From: Oceanospirillaceae bacterium UBA2001
GTDB lineage: Bacteria > Pseudomonadota > Gammaproteobacteria > Pseudomonadales > Balneatricaceae
Assembly: GCA_002335115.1 (NCBI GenBank)
Contig: DDCR01000012.1
Coordinates: forward strand, 8,060-41,316
Direction of reading: 5' to 3'
Length of the DNA stretch: 33,257 nt
Positions within the stretch are counted from its first letter, which is position 1. Every line of letters starts with the position of its first letter. Below are positions 8,129 to 17,311 of the stretch, piece after piece. Below the pieces are notes generated by a model. The model had not been told where the DNA came from. It saw only the letters and a list, made by a program, of their open reading frames with translations, and did no database searches. Made by a program: the position numbers and the translations under genes.

Positions 8129-8947
8129 TTAAGCTTTTTGGCAACTTACAGTAAAACATTGACCGTCTTCTAAACGCATTAATTTCAGATGACCACCCCA
8201 CACACAACCCATGTCGAGGTTGACCACATGGTCTTTTCCCGTTTCACCCCTTAACGCCGCCCAGTGGCCAAACACTTGTCGTGAGGTCACTAAACTAGGC
8301 ACATTAAACCAGGGCATTAATTCGGTCTGTAGCGCATCTGCACCAACATAGGCCTTACCGGTTTGAACGAAATCTAACTGGCTAGCAGAAGTAATAAAAC
8401 GCATGCGAGTGAATGAATTAGTAATGCAGCGCCATCGGTCTATGCCTTCCAGTTTATCATGCCAAAGGTCTGGTTGGTTGCCATACATATTAGCGAAGAA
8501 CAAGGGCGCAGTTTCACTTTGCAATAGCGTGTGTAACTCTTGGGAAAGCTTCTGGGCTTGCCGTAAGTCCCAGCATGGAGGAACACCTGCGTGGGTCATT
8601 ACCGTATCAAGCTGAGCATCATAGTGCAGCAGCGGTTGCTGTTGTAGCCAAGTTAATAGGGCTTCACGGTCGTGGGCTTCAAATATTGGCTGAAGGGTGT
8701 CATTGGGTTTTAATTGGGCATCTTTAGCGTGTAAAGCGAGTAAGTGAAGGTCGTGGTTACCCAATACAACGTTGGCTTGGTCACCAAGGGCTTTGATGAA
8801 ACGCAACGTCTCCAGTGAGTGTGGGCCACGGTTAACGAGATCACCCGCCACCCAGAGGCAATCATCCGCACTAAAGCCCACTTGCTTTAGTAATGACTCT
8901 AGGGCTCCTAAACAACCCTGAATATCGCCTACTGCGTAACTAGCCAT
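8129..8947 (-). CDS. apaH: Symmetrical bis(5'-nucleosyl)-tetraphosphatase ApaH
   Basis: Hydrolyses Ap4A to two ADP and also removes Np4 caps from RNA. The 272-residue protein has the metallophosphatase motifs GDIQG (7-11), GDLVNRGP (35-42) and GNHD (63-66), plus the later THAGVPP and family-specific FGHWAALRG and LDMGCVWGG segments. It begins 13 bases after apaG. glpE follows after 101 bases with no clear terminator. Confidence 0.97.
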   Translation of the reverse strand: MASYAVGDIQGCLGALESLLKQVGFSADDCLWVAGDLVNRGPHSLETLRFIKALGDQANVVLGNHDLHLLALHAKDAQLKPNDTLQPIFEAHDREALLTWLQQQPLLHYDAQLDTVMTHAGVPPCWDLRQAQKLSQELHTLLQSETAPLFFANMYGNQPDLWHDKLEGIDRWRCITNSFTRMRFITSASQLDFVQTGKAYVGADALQTELMPWFNVPSLVTSRQVFGHWAALRGETGKDHVVNLDMGCVWGGHLKLMRLEDGQCFTVSCQKA

Positions 8948-8960
8948 AGCTTAAGCACCG

Positions 8961-9347
8961 TTAGTGCAGAGCGTTGGGATAAGACAATGTAAAAGCTGGG
9001 ATGGGCGCGGTAAATTCGTGTCCATCCGCAGCAACCATGCCATAAGAACCGCGCATGCTGCCTACTTTGGTCTCTAACACGGTGCCACTGGTATATTGAT
9101 GCTGCTGGCCTGGTTCAATAATGGGTTGCTGCCCCACAATACCTTCGCCAGAGACCTCCTGAATTTTGCCATCGCCATCAGTAATAATCCACTTGCGACT
9201 CAAGAGCTGGGCACTTTGCAGACCACTGTTGGTGATAGTGACTCTGTAGGCGAACACGTAGCGGTTGCGGCTCGGGTCAGATTGTTCGGCAAGAAACTCG
9301 GTTTTTACGCCTACATTAAGGTCATAATTATTACTTGAGGTGCTCAT
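8961..9347 (-). CDS. apaG: ApaG domain protein
   Basis: A 128-residue fibronectin-III-like ApaG protein; its biochemical role is not settled. The pattern YVFAYRVTITNSG, LLSRKWIITDGDGK, VSGEGIVGQQPIIEPGQ, YTSGTVLETKVGSMRGSYGM is characteristic. It is packed between rsmA (8 bases upstream) and apaH (13 bases downstream), as in the classic lptD-surA-pdxA-rsmA-apaG-apaH operon. Confidence 0.97.
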   Translation of the reverse strand: MSTSSNNYDLNVGVKTEFLAEQSDPSRNRYVFAYRVTITNSGLQSAQLLSRKWIITDGDGKIQEVSGEGIVGQQPIIEPGQQHQYTSGTVLETKVGSMRGSYGMVAADGHEFTAPIPAFTLSYPNALH

Positions 9348-9355
9348 GTTTGGCT

Positions 9356-10162
9356 TTAGCTCGATGTTTGGGTCAATAAATTACTAATGGCGACAAATTC
9401 GCCCACAGTTAAACGTTCTGAACGAATGCTAGGGTCAATACCCAAATTTTGCAACTGTTCATCGCTCGCAATGCCTTTTAGATTGTTACGTAAGGTTTTG
9501 CGGCGCTGGGAAAAAGCGCTCTTTACTAACTGCTCAAAATGCTTAAAGTCTAGGGCCGTGTGAGGCAACTCCATGTATGGTGCCATGCGTACAATAGCAG
9601 AATCTACCTTAGGCCGAGGATCAAACGCCTCAGGTGGGACCTCAAACAGGCTATCGACTCTACAGAAGTACTGCGCCATAATGCTGAGACGGCCATAATT
9701 ATTGGTGCCTGCGCCCGCTGCCAAGCGCAACACAACTTCTTTTTGCAGCATAAAATGCATGTCAGCAATAAGGTTGGTGTAGCTAAGTAGATGGAAAATT
9801 AATGGAGTAGAGATATTGTAGGGCAAGTTGCCCACAATGCGCAGTAACTCAGCATCTTTGGTCAGACTCGCAAAATCAAATTTTAGGGCATCCGCTTCAT
9901 GAATGCGTAAGTTTTTGCCATAGCTCGCAAAAGAAATACGCAGATGAGGCAATAAATCACGATCTAATTCAACGACGTCAAGGTGGCCAGTCGTGGCTAA
10001 TAAATGCTCAGTAATCGCACCCAGGCCGGGGCCAATTTCAACAATTTTTTGATCGGCTTTTGGCCGAATGCAGGCCACAATATGACGAATAATCCCCTGA
10101 TCATGCAGGAAATTTTGACCAAACCGTTTGCGCGCTTGGTGTTTCTTTTGGGGATGAGCCAT
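9356..10162 (-). CDS. rsmA: 16S rRNA (adenine1518-N6/adenine1519-N6)-dimethyltransferase RsmA (KsgA)
   Basis: Dimethylates two adjacent adenines in helix 45 of 16S rRNA during 30S maturation. The 268 residues include KRFGQNFLHDQGII near the N-terminus, the SAM-binding EIGPGLGAIT (42-51), an acidic VELDRDL after it, the catalytic NLPY (112-115) and the C-terminal FSQRRKTLRNNLKG. It lies 22 bases after pdxA in the same operon. Confidence 0.98.
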   Translation of the reverse strand: MAHPQKKHQARKRFGQNFLHDQGIIRHIVACIRPKADQKIVEIGPGLGAITEHLLATTGHLDVVELDRDLLPHLRISFASYGKNLRIHEADALKFDFASLTKDAELLRIVGNLPYNISTPLIFHLLSYTNLIADMHFMLQKEVVLRLAAGAGTNNYGRLSIMAQYFCRVDSLFEVPPEAFDPRPKVDSAIVRMAPYMELPHTALDFKHFEQLVKSAFSQRRKTLRNNLKGIASDEQLQNLGIDPSIRSERLTVGEFVAISNLLTQTSS

Positions 10163-10184
10163 AAAAATCTCGTGTCTTGGCAGT

Positions 10185-11174
10185 CTAATGATGCTGACAA
10201 AGTTGCATTGCGCTTTGCACAGCTTTTAATAGGCTGCTACTTTTGGCTTGGCCAGTACCGGCTAAATCTAACGCAGTGCCATGGTCTACTGAAGTGCGAA
10301 TGATGGGTAAACCTAACGTTATATTGACCGCATCGCCAAAGCCTGCGTATTTTAGCACGGGTAAACCTTGGTCGTGATACATCGCAAGGATAACATCTGC
10401 CTGGGCTAAGTTTGTTGCATTAAATAAAGTATCAGCAGGCAAAGGACCCACAAGGTTTAAGCCTTTGCTGCGCAACTGTTCTAAGGTTGGGATAATCACG
10501 TCTATCTCCTCCCTTCCTAGGTGGCCATCTTCACCTGCATGGGGGTTCAGGCCACACACATAGATACAAGGGCGGGTAATACCAAATTTTTGCTTCAATT
10601 CAGTATCAATAATCTGCAGAGTTTGACTTAACCCAGTTGGGGTAATGGCCGCAGCCACATCTTGTAATGGCAAGTGGGTGGTTGCTAAGGTAACACGCAT
10701 GGCGTCACACGTGAGCATCATTACCACTTGGTCCACGTCACATCGTGCTTGTAAATATTCTGTGTGGCCACTAAACGCAGTGCCTGCATGGTTAATAATC
10801 CCTTTGTGCACAGGGGCGGTCACCATGGCGTCAGCATGGCCATTAAGACAGGCGTCACAGGCTATACTGAGGGTATTCAACACATAGGCGCTATTGTCAG
10901 CGTCTAAGTGCCCAGCGCGGCTTTCAACCTTCAAGGGCACGTGCAAGACTTTAAGTTGATTGTGAGCTGTTGGTGTTAAGCTTTGCTCTAGGCTGGCGTA
11001 ACAAAAATCGATGGATAAACCCAGTTGCAATGCACGATCTTGCAATAGCCCCATGTCTGCCACAATGATAATTTCAGCATCCTGTAGGGCAGAGCTATTT
11101 GATCCTGCTAGGGTTAAGCAGAGTTCTGGGCCAATACCTGCAGGTTCACCTGCAGTCACCAGTAAGCGCTTCAT
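10185..11174 (-). CDS. pdxA: 4-hydroxythreonine-4-phosphate dehydrogenase PdxA
   Basis: NAD-dependent oxidation of 4-phosphohydroxy-threonine in pyridoxal 5'-phosphate synthesis. At 329 residues it equals the E. coli length. The N-terminal TAGEPAGIGPEL, PVHKGIIN and SGHTEYL are present, together with the three metal-binding histidines H167 (TTHLPL), H212 (LNPHAGE) and H267 (MYHDQGL). The C-terminal NITLGLPIIRTSVDHGTALDLAG is typical. Only two bases separate it from the surA stop. Confidence 0.97.
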   Translation of the reverse strand: MKRLLVTAGEPAGIGPELCLTLAGSNSSALQDAEIIIVADMGLLQDRALQLGLSIDFCYASLEQSLTPTAHNQLKVLHVPLKVESRAGHLDADNSAYVLNTLSIACDACLNGHADAMVTAPVHKGIINHAGTAFSGHTEYLQARCDVDQVVMMLTCDAMRVTLATTHLPLQDVAAAITPTGLSQTLQIIDTELKQKFGITRPCIYVCGLNPHAGEDGHLGREEIDVIIPTLEQLRSKGLNLVGPLPADTLFNATNLAQADVILAMYHDQGLPVLKYAGFGDAVNITLGLPIIRTSVDHGTALDLAGTGQAKSSSLLKAVQSAMQLCQHH

Positions 11175-11176
11175 AG

Positions 11177-12481
11177 TTAGCGGATCTCTATGTAAGCTTG
11201 ATTGCGAATTTCGCGCAGCCAGCTTTCTAGCTCGTTAGCAAATTTACTTTCTTTTATGGCGCGTTTAGCCTGAAAACGCAGATTAGCTTGGCCTATGTCT
11301 TGAGTGCGTCGCTCTTTAACTTGCATTAAATGCCAGCCTTTATCACTTTGTATGGGGGAACTCAGTTCTTCTATAGCAAGCTCATCTGTTGCTTTTTGCA
11401 AAACAGTTGGAAGTTGGTTGGTGGATAGCCAGCCTAAATCACCCCCACTGGGTGCTGAATTCGCATCATCACTAAAGGTGCGGGCAAGGTCATAAAAGTC
11501 GCCCCCATTCACCAAGCGTTGGTGCAATTCGTTAATTAGTTTTTGGGCTTGGCTTGGTGAACGAATTTCATTGGGCATGATTAACAAATGGTTAACTTTG
11601 GTTTGAGCCACAGTTTGAACACTTACTCCACGTTTATTGATTAACTTAATTAAATGAAAACCACTGCTGTTACGGATGGGAATGCTAACTTCTCCCACAC
11701 TCATAGTTTTAATCGGTTCTGCAAATAACTTAGGCAATTGGCTACCTTTGCGCCAACCCAAACTACCGCCTTTTAGGGCATTTAAAGCGTCAGAGTAGGT
11801 GGCGGCAAGGCTAGCAAATTCAGTACCTTGATCAAAGGCTTTTGCGATAGCATCTAATTTTTGTTGAGCTGCGGTTAATTCTTTGGCATCTGGCTGGGCG
11901 CTTAAGCCAATTAAAATATGACCAATGTCATACTCTTTATCAGCTAACTGCTGGCCTTGATTGGATGCTAAATACTGGTCTACCTCATGTTCACTGATGC
12001 GAATACGGCGATTGACTGCACTTGTTTGAATTTCATTGATGGTCAGTTCTTGGCGAATTCTATCCCTAAACTGTATCATCGTCTCACCTGAATCAGTGAT
12101 GGCTTCAGCCAGTCGATTAAGGGACAACTGATTGTTTTTGGCAATATTCTCTATGGCTAATTCCAAGCTTGGGTCAGCAATATAGACGCCTTTTTTGGTG
12201 GCTAACTGCAGTTGTAAGTTTTCAATGATGAGCTGATCTAACACCTGACTCTTGAGCGTCTCGATATCGGGAGCTTCGGTATTACTCTGCTTAAACTGTT
12301 GTTTGATTTTTCCAAGGCGAGTGTTGACGTCCGTTTGTAAAACGATATCGTCATTAACGATGGCAGCTATGCTGTCCAGCTCTTGTGCTGCAGCCATTGT
12401 GAAAGCAGCTGATAAAGTTAAGGCTAAACCCAAGCCAAAACTTAGGCCTGCGCCTAAACCCCATTTACTGAGTGTATTCAT
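11177..12481 (-). CDS. surA: Periplasmic chaperone / peptidyl-prolyl isomerase SurA
   Basis: Escorts unfolded outer-membrane proteins, LptD among them, across the periplasm. A signal peptide (hydrophobic core LGAGLSFGLGLALTLSAAF, cleavage likely after MAAA before QELDSIAAIVN) is followed by the N-terminal chaperone domain and two parvulin domains, at about 180-285 and 295-390. The domains are marked by HILIGLS / FASLAATYSDA / GSLGW and HLLIM / FYDLARTFSDD / GGDLGW. I start at ATG 12481 (434 aa), which has CAGG a few bases upstream; an in-frame TTG 12 bases earlier is possible but its spacing to AGGA is too short. The start lies inside the end of lptD, a 17-base overlap, suggesting coupling of a substrate with its chaperone. 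Confidence 0.95.
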   Translation of the reverse strand: MNTLSKWGLGAGLSFGLGLALTLSAAFTMAAAQELDSIAAIVNDDIVLQTDVNTRLGKIKQQFKQSNTEAPDIETLKSQVLDQLIIENLQLQLATKKGVYIADPSLELAIENIAKNNQLSLNRLAEAITDSGETMIQFRDRIRQELTINEIQTSAVNRRIRISEHEVDQYLASNQGQQLADKEYDIGHILIGLSAQPDAKELTAAQQKLDAIAKAFDQGTEFASLAATYSDALNALKGGSLGWRKGSQLPKLFAEPIKTMSVGEVSIPIRNSSGFHLIKLINKRGVSVQTVAQTKVNHLLIMPNEIRSPSQAQKLINELHQRLVNGGDFYDLARTFSDDANSAPSGGDLGWLSTNQLPTVLQKATDELAIEELSSPIQSDKGWHLMQVKERRTQDIGQANLRFQAKRAIKESKFANELESWLREIRNQAYIEIR

Positions 12482-14759
12482 TGTAGCCTGCAATTCCTTT
12501 CATAACGTCTCCCATGGACACTTTTTTGCCGGGAGTCAATTGTTTGTTAGTTTGTCCGAGGCCCTTGAGTGATAGCTCAAAAAAGATGCCATGCTCAATG
12601 CCCTTTACTTGATCTACTAGCCAGTAGCGGTTTACTAAACTGGCTTGCCAACAGCAGTTGGCATATCTCACGCCCACAATCTCATCCTGTAGTTGCTGAT
12701 TGCGAATGTCTTCTTTGCGCTTTGCAACTATCGTCCATTGGGGCGCTATAGGCCACATGAGAGACGCCTCAGCCTGCTGACTGCCCTCATTAATTTCAGT
12801 GTACTTGAAGTCGATCACTTTTCTATTGCTAGGTTGATATTTCATGTTGGCACTGGTGGCATTGACACTTTTAAAGTCAGGGCTCCAAGTCACACTCAGA
12901 TTAGAGGTCCATTGAGGACTAAAATTATAATCCATGACGCCATAAATGGGTGACAAAGTTTCATTGCTCGTCACGCTCGAATTGCTTGCTTGCACTTGAC
13001 GGTCGCTAAGGTAGTGCATCTGCGATACTGATAACTTAGCTTTTTGCCAACCTTTGGCATTTAAAAATTGGCTGCCTAGGCCAACAGTGACTCGGTTGGT
13101 GTCGCCTATGCGGTCAAAACCGTTAAATCGATTAGGGCCATATAAGGCACTGCTGGTCTCACTAGTATCAAAAATAGCCATGTCGTCTTGCTGTTGATAG
13201 GGAGCGTAGGCGTAATAAACTCTTGGCTCCAAAGTTTGCAAATAGCCACCAGCAAGTGCCCTTTCAAATAGTAAGCCAGTATCAATCTCAAACTGAGCAA
13301 TGGTGCGAGTCTTGTTTGAAGTAATGTTAGTGGGTGTATCACTCAATTGGTAACTTGTAATGGGTAGGCTGATTTTTGGTTTAATAAAGCTATAGTTATT
13401 GACCCAAGCAGTGCCCAGGCTCGGCACAAAGTGGGTTCGAATTCCGGTCATCTTATTGCTGCCCGTTAGGCCAGTAGTATCCCGAGTGAAACGGCTCAAA
13501 TCGACAAAATAATCAGCATTAATAGCTTGATGATCTTGATTGATAACACCCCCCCCGGCAACAGTGGCATGGGGTAATTGGTCATATGCAGGCACGCCAG
13601 TACCCCCATGTTGTCGGCTAATAACAGCGAAGCTAGCGGTGTCCAAAATAGGGGTCTTGCCTTGGTAGTTAAGCCCTGCCTTACTAATAATAGAGGTCTT
13701 TTCCGTGCCCTGGTGAGCTAAATTATAATCATCGAGTAGTTCAAAATCACTGATGCGTTTAACGTCAATGGAACTAGTGAGCTGAGCATTAATTTTGGCT
13801 TCGTTGTTGTAGTCTAGTAACCATCTTTTTTTATCTGCATTGAGATCATCAATGGCGATATCAAGCTCCAATTCCTGCTTGACCCCTTGACCTAAATGCC
13901 TAAATTTAGTGTTTAAACTGCTACCACCCAGTTCGGTAAACCTTGGGGTGATTAGGGCATCATAATTGGGTGCTAAATTGAGGTAGTAGGGAGTCGTTAC
14001 ATCGAGTCCTGTTGAACTCCCACTTTCTAAGGTAGGGAACAAAAAACCTGACCGGCGCTGATCATCGATAGGGAAGCTCATCCAGGGTAAATAAAACACA
14101 GGCACCGCACCAATTTTCAAAATGGCATGCTGAGCCTCACCCATACCAGATTCTGGATCAAGGTCTATGTGATTACTATGAATGGCCCATGTGTTGTCAC
14201 CGGGGGCACAAAAGGTAAAACTACCCTCTCGCATGGTGACGGTGTCATCTTGGTGGTATTCGATAGTTTGGGCGCCAGCTCGTAGTTCGCTGCTAGGGAC
14301 CGCAAGCTGTGCTAAGTTAAGTTGGGCTTCAGAGTCATTGGTATTGAACTGAGCAGCCTGACTCTGAATAATCATATTAGGCCGGCGCATGGTGACATGG
14401 CCATCAATATCAACAAAGCCATCATTCTGATCAAAGCGTGCAGAATCACCTTTAACTTGTCGATCGCCTTGGCGGAACTCTACGTTACCTTGAAAGCGGG
14501 TGATGCCCTTGTCGTACTCACTGTTATCAGCATCGGTATACAGTGGTTGTGGGTCTGTGCTGAGTTTCTGCTCTGAGGGACTGGCCTGATAAGGTAAATA
14601 ATACCCGGTACATAAGCCATCAGAATTCAGGGTGGAACTCCCTTTTTGCGATTGCCAGTCAAGACTCACGGGTTCGTGGTCTGCTATTGCTAAAGTGCCT
14701 AAGCTGCCTGTTAAAAGAAAAACGAGTATCAGACGAAGGCTTGGTGCTGGCATATGCAT
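12465..14759 (-). CDS. lptD: LPS-assembly outer-membrane protein LptD
   Basis: Beta-barrel half of the LptDE translocon that inserts lipopolysaccharide into the outer leaflet. A signal peptide (LRLILVFLLTGSLGTLAIA) precedes a periplasmic OstA/jellyroll domain (about residues 75-200) and a large barrel domain. The four cysteines needed for the LptD disulfide rearrangement are all present: C50, C184, and the adjacent pair C702-C703 (NCCW). ATG at 14759 gives 764 residues; an in-frame TTG two codons upstream or ATG two codons downstream are alternatives. A run of eight G in the coding strand (13549-13556) lies in the barrel. First gene of the lptD-surA-pdxA-rsmA-apaG-apaH group. Confidence 0.96.
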   Translation of the reverse strand: MHMPAPSLRLILVFLLTGSLGTLAIADHEPVSLDWQSQKGSSTLNSDGLCTGYYLPYQASPSEQKLSTDPQPLYTDADNSEYDKGITRFQGNVEFRQGDRQVKGDSARFDQNDGFVDIDGHVTMRRPNMIIQSQAAQFNTNDSEAQLNLAQLAVPSSELRAGAQTIEYHQDDTVTMREGSFTFCAPGDNTWAIHSNHIDLDPESGMGEAQHAILKIGAVPVFYLPWMSFPIDDQRRSGFLFPTLESGSSTGLDVTTPYYLNLAPNYDALITPRFTELGGSSLNTKFRHLGQGVKQELELDIAIDDLNADKKRWLLDYNNEAKINAQLTSSIDVKRISDFELLDDYNLAHQGTEKTSIISKAGLNYQGKTPILDTASFAVISRQHGGTGVPAYDQLPHATVAGGGVINQDHQAINADYFVDLSRFTRDTTGLTGSNKMTGIRTHFVPSLGTAWVNNYSFIKPKISLPITSYQLSDTPTNITSNKTRTIAQFEIDTGLLFERALAGGYLQTLEPRVYYAYAPYQQQDDMAIFDTSETSSALYGPNRFNGFDRIGDTNRVTVGLGSQFLNAKGWQKAKLSVSQMHYLSDRQVQASNSSVTSNETLSPIYGVMDYNFSPQWTSNLSVTWSPDFKSVNATSANMKYQPSNRKVIDFKYTEINEGSQQAEASLMWPIAPQWTIVAKRKEDIRNQQLQDEIVGVRYANCCWQASLVNRYWLVDQVKGIEHGIFFELSLKGLGQTNKQLTPGKKVSMGDVMKGIAGYNEYTQ

Positions 14760-14980
14760 TGACAAAAGAAACCCAGTAATTGAAAACCAATGAAGTGGTC
14801 AGTTTAAAATTTAAGGGTTAAGTTTAAACCAAAATTAAAAGGATAGGTGCTTCCAAAGCATGGAAATTATAAAAAAGTGTGAATTTAATCCAGTTATTTC
14901 ATGAAATTATAGTCGCTCTCTGTGGCGCTTGCTGTTCCAGCGATTTATTATAGGGCCAGTTTTTCAACACAGGTGAATAT
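14760..14980. promoter_or_regulatory. Divergent lptD / djlA promoter region
   Basis: The AT-rich spacer between two divergent genes holds several minus-strand TATAAT hexamers (for example the one at 14866-14871, about 110 bases before lptD) but none has a good -35 partner. I looked for a sigma-E type GGAACTT site, since lptD is sigma-E controlled in E. coli, and did not find a convincing one. A plus-strand TATAGG near the end of the spacer could serve djlA. The exact promoters are unresolved. Confidence 0.4.
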
Positions 14981-15805
14981 GTGAATACTTACAGTTTTGG
15001 TGCCAACATGGCACGCCACAGAACCGGATTAGTGCTAGGAGCCCTGATTGGCCTGACTGGTGGGCCTTCGGGTATGTTATTTGGTGCAGCCATTGGCTAC
15101 TATTTAGATAAGCTCATTCGCAGTGTAGCGGGTGTCGAGGGCTGGACTCAGGCCAAAGCCCAAACTGCTTTTTTTGACGCTACTTTTTGCGTTATGGGCA
15201 AAATCGCTAAGGCTGATGGCCAAGTGACGGCCGAAGAAATCCAATATGCTGAAGCTGTAATGACGCGAATGCAGCTCACAGAGGACCTGCGCAAGCGGGC
15301 CATCGAGTGCTTCAGTCAGGGTAAAGAAACAGCGTTTGATCTAGCCCAAGTGTTAGAACCCCTGCGCAGGGCATTGGTGAATAACGCATCTGTAAAGCAA
15401 ATGTTTATTGAAATCCAATTGCAGGCAGCCCTTGTTGATGGTGCTTTTAGCCAAGCAGAAGGCCGCGTGCTCACCCAAGTGTGCCAGTTATTGGGTATTA
15501 CTCAACAACAATTTGAAGCAGTGGCTGAACGTATGAAGGCTGAGCAGTCATTTCACAAAAGTGGGGGCCAAGGTCAGTTTGAAGGTTCTGGCAATGCTGG
15601 CCTAAAACAGGCTTATGGTGTTTTGGGCGTGGATCAAAAATGTGATACCAAAAGCCTTAAAATGGCTTATAGAAAATTGATGAGTCAGCATCACCCTGAT
15701 AAGTTAGTTGCCCGTGGCTTACCCGATGAAATGATGCAAATCGCCAAGCAAAAAACCCAAGAAATTCAGGCTGCTTATGACGCCATAAAGCAGTCACGTA
15801 AGTAA
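14981..15805 (+). CDS. djlA: DjlA-type membrane-anchored DnaJ co-chaperone
   Basis: Type III J-domain protein that would stimulate DnaK ATPase activity at the inner membrane. The 274 residues show a glycine-rich N-terminal membrane segment (about 16-45), a central TerB-like helical domain (KIAKADGQVTAEEI, ALVDGAFSQAEGRVL) and a C-terminal J domain with the essential HPD at 238-240. The GTG start at 14981 is selected because AGGTGA lies four bases upstream and the membrane segment follows directly. rpe follows after 31 bases on the same strand. Confidence 0.92.
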   Translation: MNTYSFGANMARHRTGLVLGALIGLTGGPSGMLFGAAIGYYLDKLIRSVAGVEGWTQAKAQTAFFDATFCVMGKIAKADGQVTAEEIQYAEAVMTRMQLTEDLRKRAIECFSQGKETAFDLAQVLEPLRRALVNNASVKQMFIEIQLQAALVDGAFSQAEGRVLTQVCQLLGITQQQFEAVAERMKAEQSFHKSGGQGQFEGSGNAGLKQAYGVLGVDQKCDTKSLKMAYRKLMSQHHPDKLVARGLPDEMMQIAKQKTQEIQAAYDAIKQSRK

Positions 15806-15836
15806 ATTATGTCACCATTGACTGGATCCTAAACCC

Positions 15837-16505
15837 ATGACTAATTTTAAAATAGCGCCCTCCATCTTAGCCGCCAATTTTGCCCGTCTAGGTGAAGAAG
15901 TTGAACATGTGCTGGCGGCGGGTGCTGATATTGTGCACTTTGATGTGATGGATAATCATTATGTGCCTAACCTCACTATTGGACCGATGGTCTGCAAAGC
16001 ATTGCGCGATCATGGTATTACTGCGCCGATTGATGTGCACTTAATGGTGCAACCGGTAGATCGAATGATTGAAGAGTTTTTGGCAGCGGGAGCCAGCTAT
16101 ATTACCTTTCACCCCGAAGCGAGTGAGCACATAGACCGGTCTTTGCAACTCATTAAAGATGGCGGTGCTAAAGCGGGCTTAGTATTTAACCCAGCCACCC
16201 CTTTGCACTTTTTGGATCATGTGATGGATCGGTTAGATATGATTTTATTGATGTCAGTCAACCCTGGCTTTGGTGGTCAAAAATTCATCCCTTCCACATT
16301 AGATAAGTTACGTTTGGCGCGCCAACGTATCGAATCATCAGGACTGGATATCCGACTCGAGGTCGATGGTGGTGTGGGTGTCGACAATATCGGCGAAATT
16401 GCCCGAGCAGGTGCTGACACCTTCGTCGCAGGCTCAGCTATTTTTAATACAGATGACTATCAGGCAACCATCGATTTGATGCGCAAAGAACTTGCCCAAA
16501 GCTGA
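15837..16505 (+). CDS. rpe: Ribulose-phosphate 3-epimerase Rpe
   Basis: Interconverts ribulose 5-phosphate and xylulose 5-phosphate in the pentose phosphate and Calvin routes. The 222-residue TIM barrel has APSILAANF, the metal ligands H34 and D36 ([12 protein letters not shown]), H68 (DVHLM) and D177 (EVDGGV), and the phosphate loop [10 protein letters not shown]. It forms a pair with gph, nine bases downstream. It acts just downstream of Gnd, encoded on the opposite strand about 3 kb away. Confidence 0.98.
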   Translation: MTNFKIAPSILAANFARLGEEVEHVLAAGADIVHFDVMDNHYVPNLTIGPMVCKALRDHGITAPIDVHLMVQPVDRMIEEFLAAGASYITFHPEASEHIDRSLQLIKDGGAKAGLVFNPATPLHFLDHVMDRLDMILLMSVNPGFGGQKFIPSTLDKLRLARQRIESSGLDIRLEVDGGVGVDNIGEIARAGADTFVAGSAIFNTDDYQATIDLMRKELAQS

Positions 16506-16514
16506 TTTCAGATT

Positions 16515-17180
16515 ATGCCCCCACTTTTCGATATCGTAGGCTTTGAACCCAAGTTAGTACTGTTTGATTTGGATGGAACCTTGCTCGATAGCCTGCCTGA
16601 TTTATACTCAGCAAGTGTTTCCATGGCCCAGACCCTCAATATTGCAGTACCCAATTTAAACCAAGTGGAGCAATGGATAGGCAATGGAGCGGGTGTCTTG
16701 GTACAGAGAATTCTGGCCAATCAACTGCACACAATGACCATAGATGCTCGATTAGATGAGGCTCTAAAGCACTTTATGGTGGCCTACCAGCAATTGGGTA
16801 ATAAACAGAGCCGTTTATATGATGGTGTAGAGGGTTTATTGGGTGAGCTACATCAATCAGGGGTGCGCCAAGGAGTGATTACTAATAAACCCAGCCGTTT
16901 TACCGAGCCTTTGTTATCCCAGTTTGGCATCCTACATTATTTTGACTTAGTGTATTCAGGTGATTCTTTTGCCGAGAAAAAGCCCCACCCAATGCCTTTG
17001 TTAACAGCTGCTCAACAGATGGGCTTTGCTGTAGATGAATGTTTAATGGTGGGCGATTCTAGCAACGATATTAATGCAGCTAGGGCGTGTGGCATGCCTT
17101 GTTTGGGGGTAAGGGGAGGCTACAATCATGGTCGTGATGTCGCAGAGTGTGAGCCAGATTGGGTGATTGATCATTTTTAA
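16515..17180 (+). CDS. gph: Phosphoglycolate phosphatase Gph (HAD family)
   Basis: Dephosphorylates 2-phosphoglycolate formed during repair of oxidised DNA ends. HAD motif I is FDLDGTLLDS with nucleophile D18 and acid/base D20; motif II is VITNKPS, motif III includes KKPHPMP, and motif IV is MVGDSSNDINAA. The 221-residue length and the rpe-gph pairing fit Gph. The next gene, trpR, has its own promoter, so the run probably does not simply continue as one operon. Confidence 0.94.
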   Translation: MPPLFDIVGFEPKLVLFDLDGTLLDSLPDLYSASVSMAQTLNIAVPNLNQVEQWIGNGAGVLVQRILANQLHTMTIDARLDEALKHFMVAYQQLGNKQSRLYDGVEGLLGELHQSGVRQGVITNKPSRFTEPLLSQFGILHYFDLVYSGDSFAEKKPHPMPLLTAAQQMGFAVDECLMVGDSSNDINAARACGMPCLGVRGGYNHGRDVAECEPDWVIDHF

Positions 17181-17216
17181 TGTCAGGCCATTGCCTTTGG
17201 TCTATGCAATAATATC

Positions 17217-17245
17217 TTGGAAGTCTGTTTATTTTGTGCTAACGT
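17217..17245 (+). promoter_or_regulatory. Probable sigma-70 promoter of trpR-trpE-trpG
   Basis: A -35 TTGGAA (17217-17222) and a -10 TAACGT (17240-17245) are exactly 17 bases apart, ahead of trpR. The last two bases of the -10 overlap the CTAG palindrome described next, which is how TrpR operators act in E. coli trp promoters. Transcription would start near 17252, giving a leader of about 60 bases. Confidence 0.6.
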
Positions 17246-17256
17246 ACTAGTACATT
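17241..17256. promoter_or_regulatory. Candidate TrpR operator
   Basis: The perfect palindrome GTACTAGTAC (17244-17253) sits on the -10/+1 region of the promoter for trpR. It contains the CTAG core and the ACTAGTAC string shared with the E. coli trp operators. The two outer base pairs (A-A left, T-T right) extend the symmetry. With a TrpR homologue encoded directly downstream, autoregulation of trpR together with trpE and trpG is the natural reading. No second CTAG palindrome was seen just before trpE. Confidence 0.72.
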
Positions 17257-17311
17257 GATGCGGCTTAAGTTGCGTTATTATTTGCTAGATATCATTCGTC
17301 AGTATCTCCTT

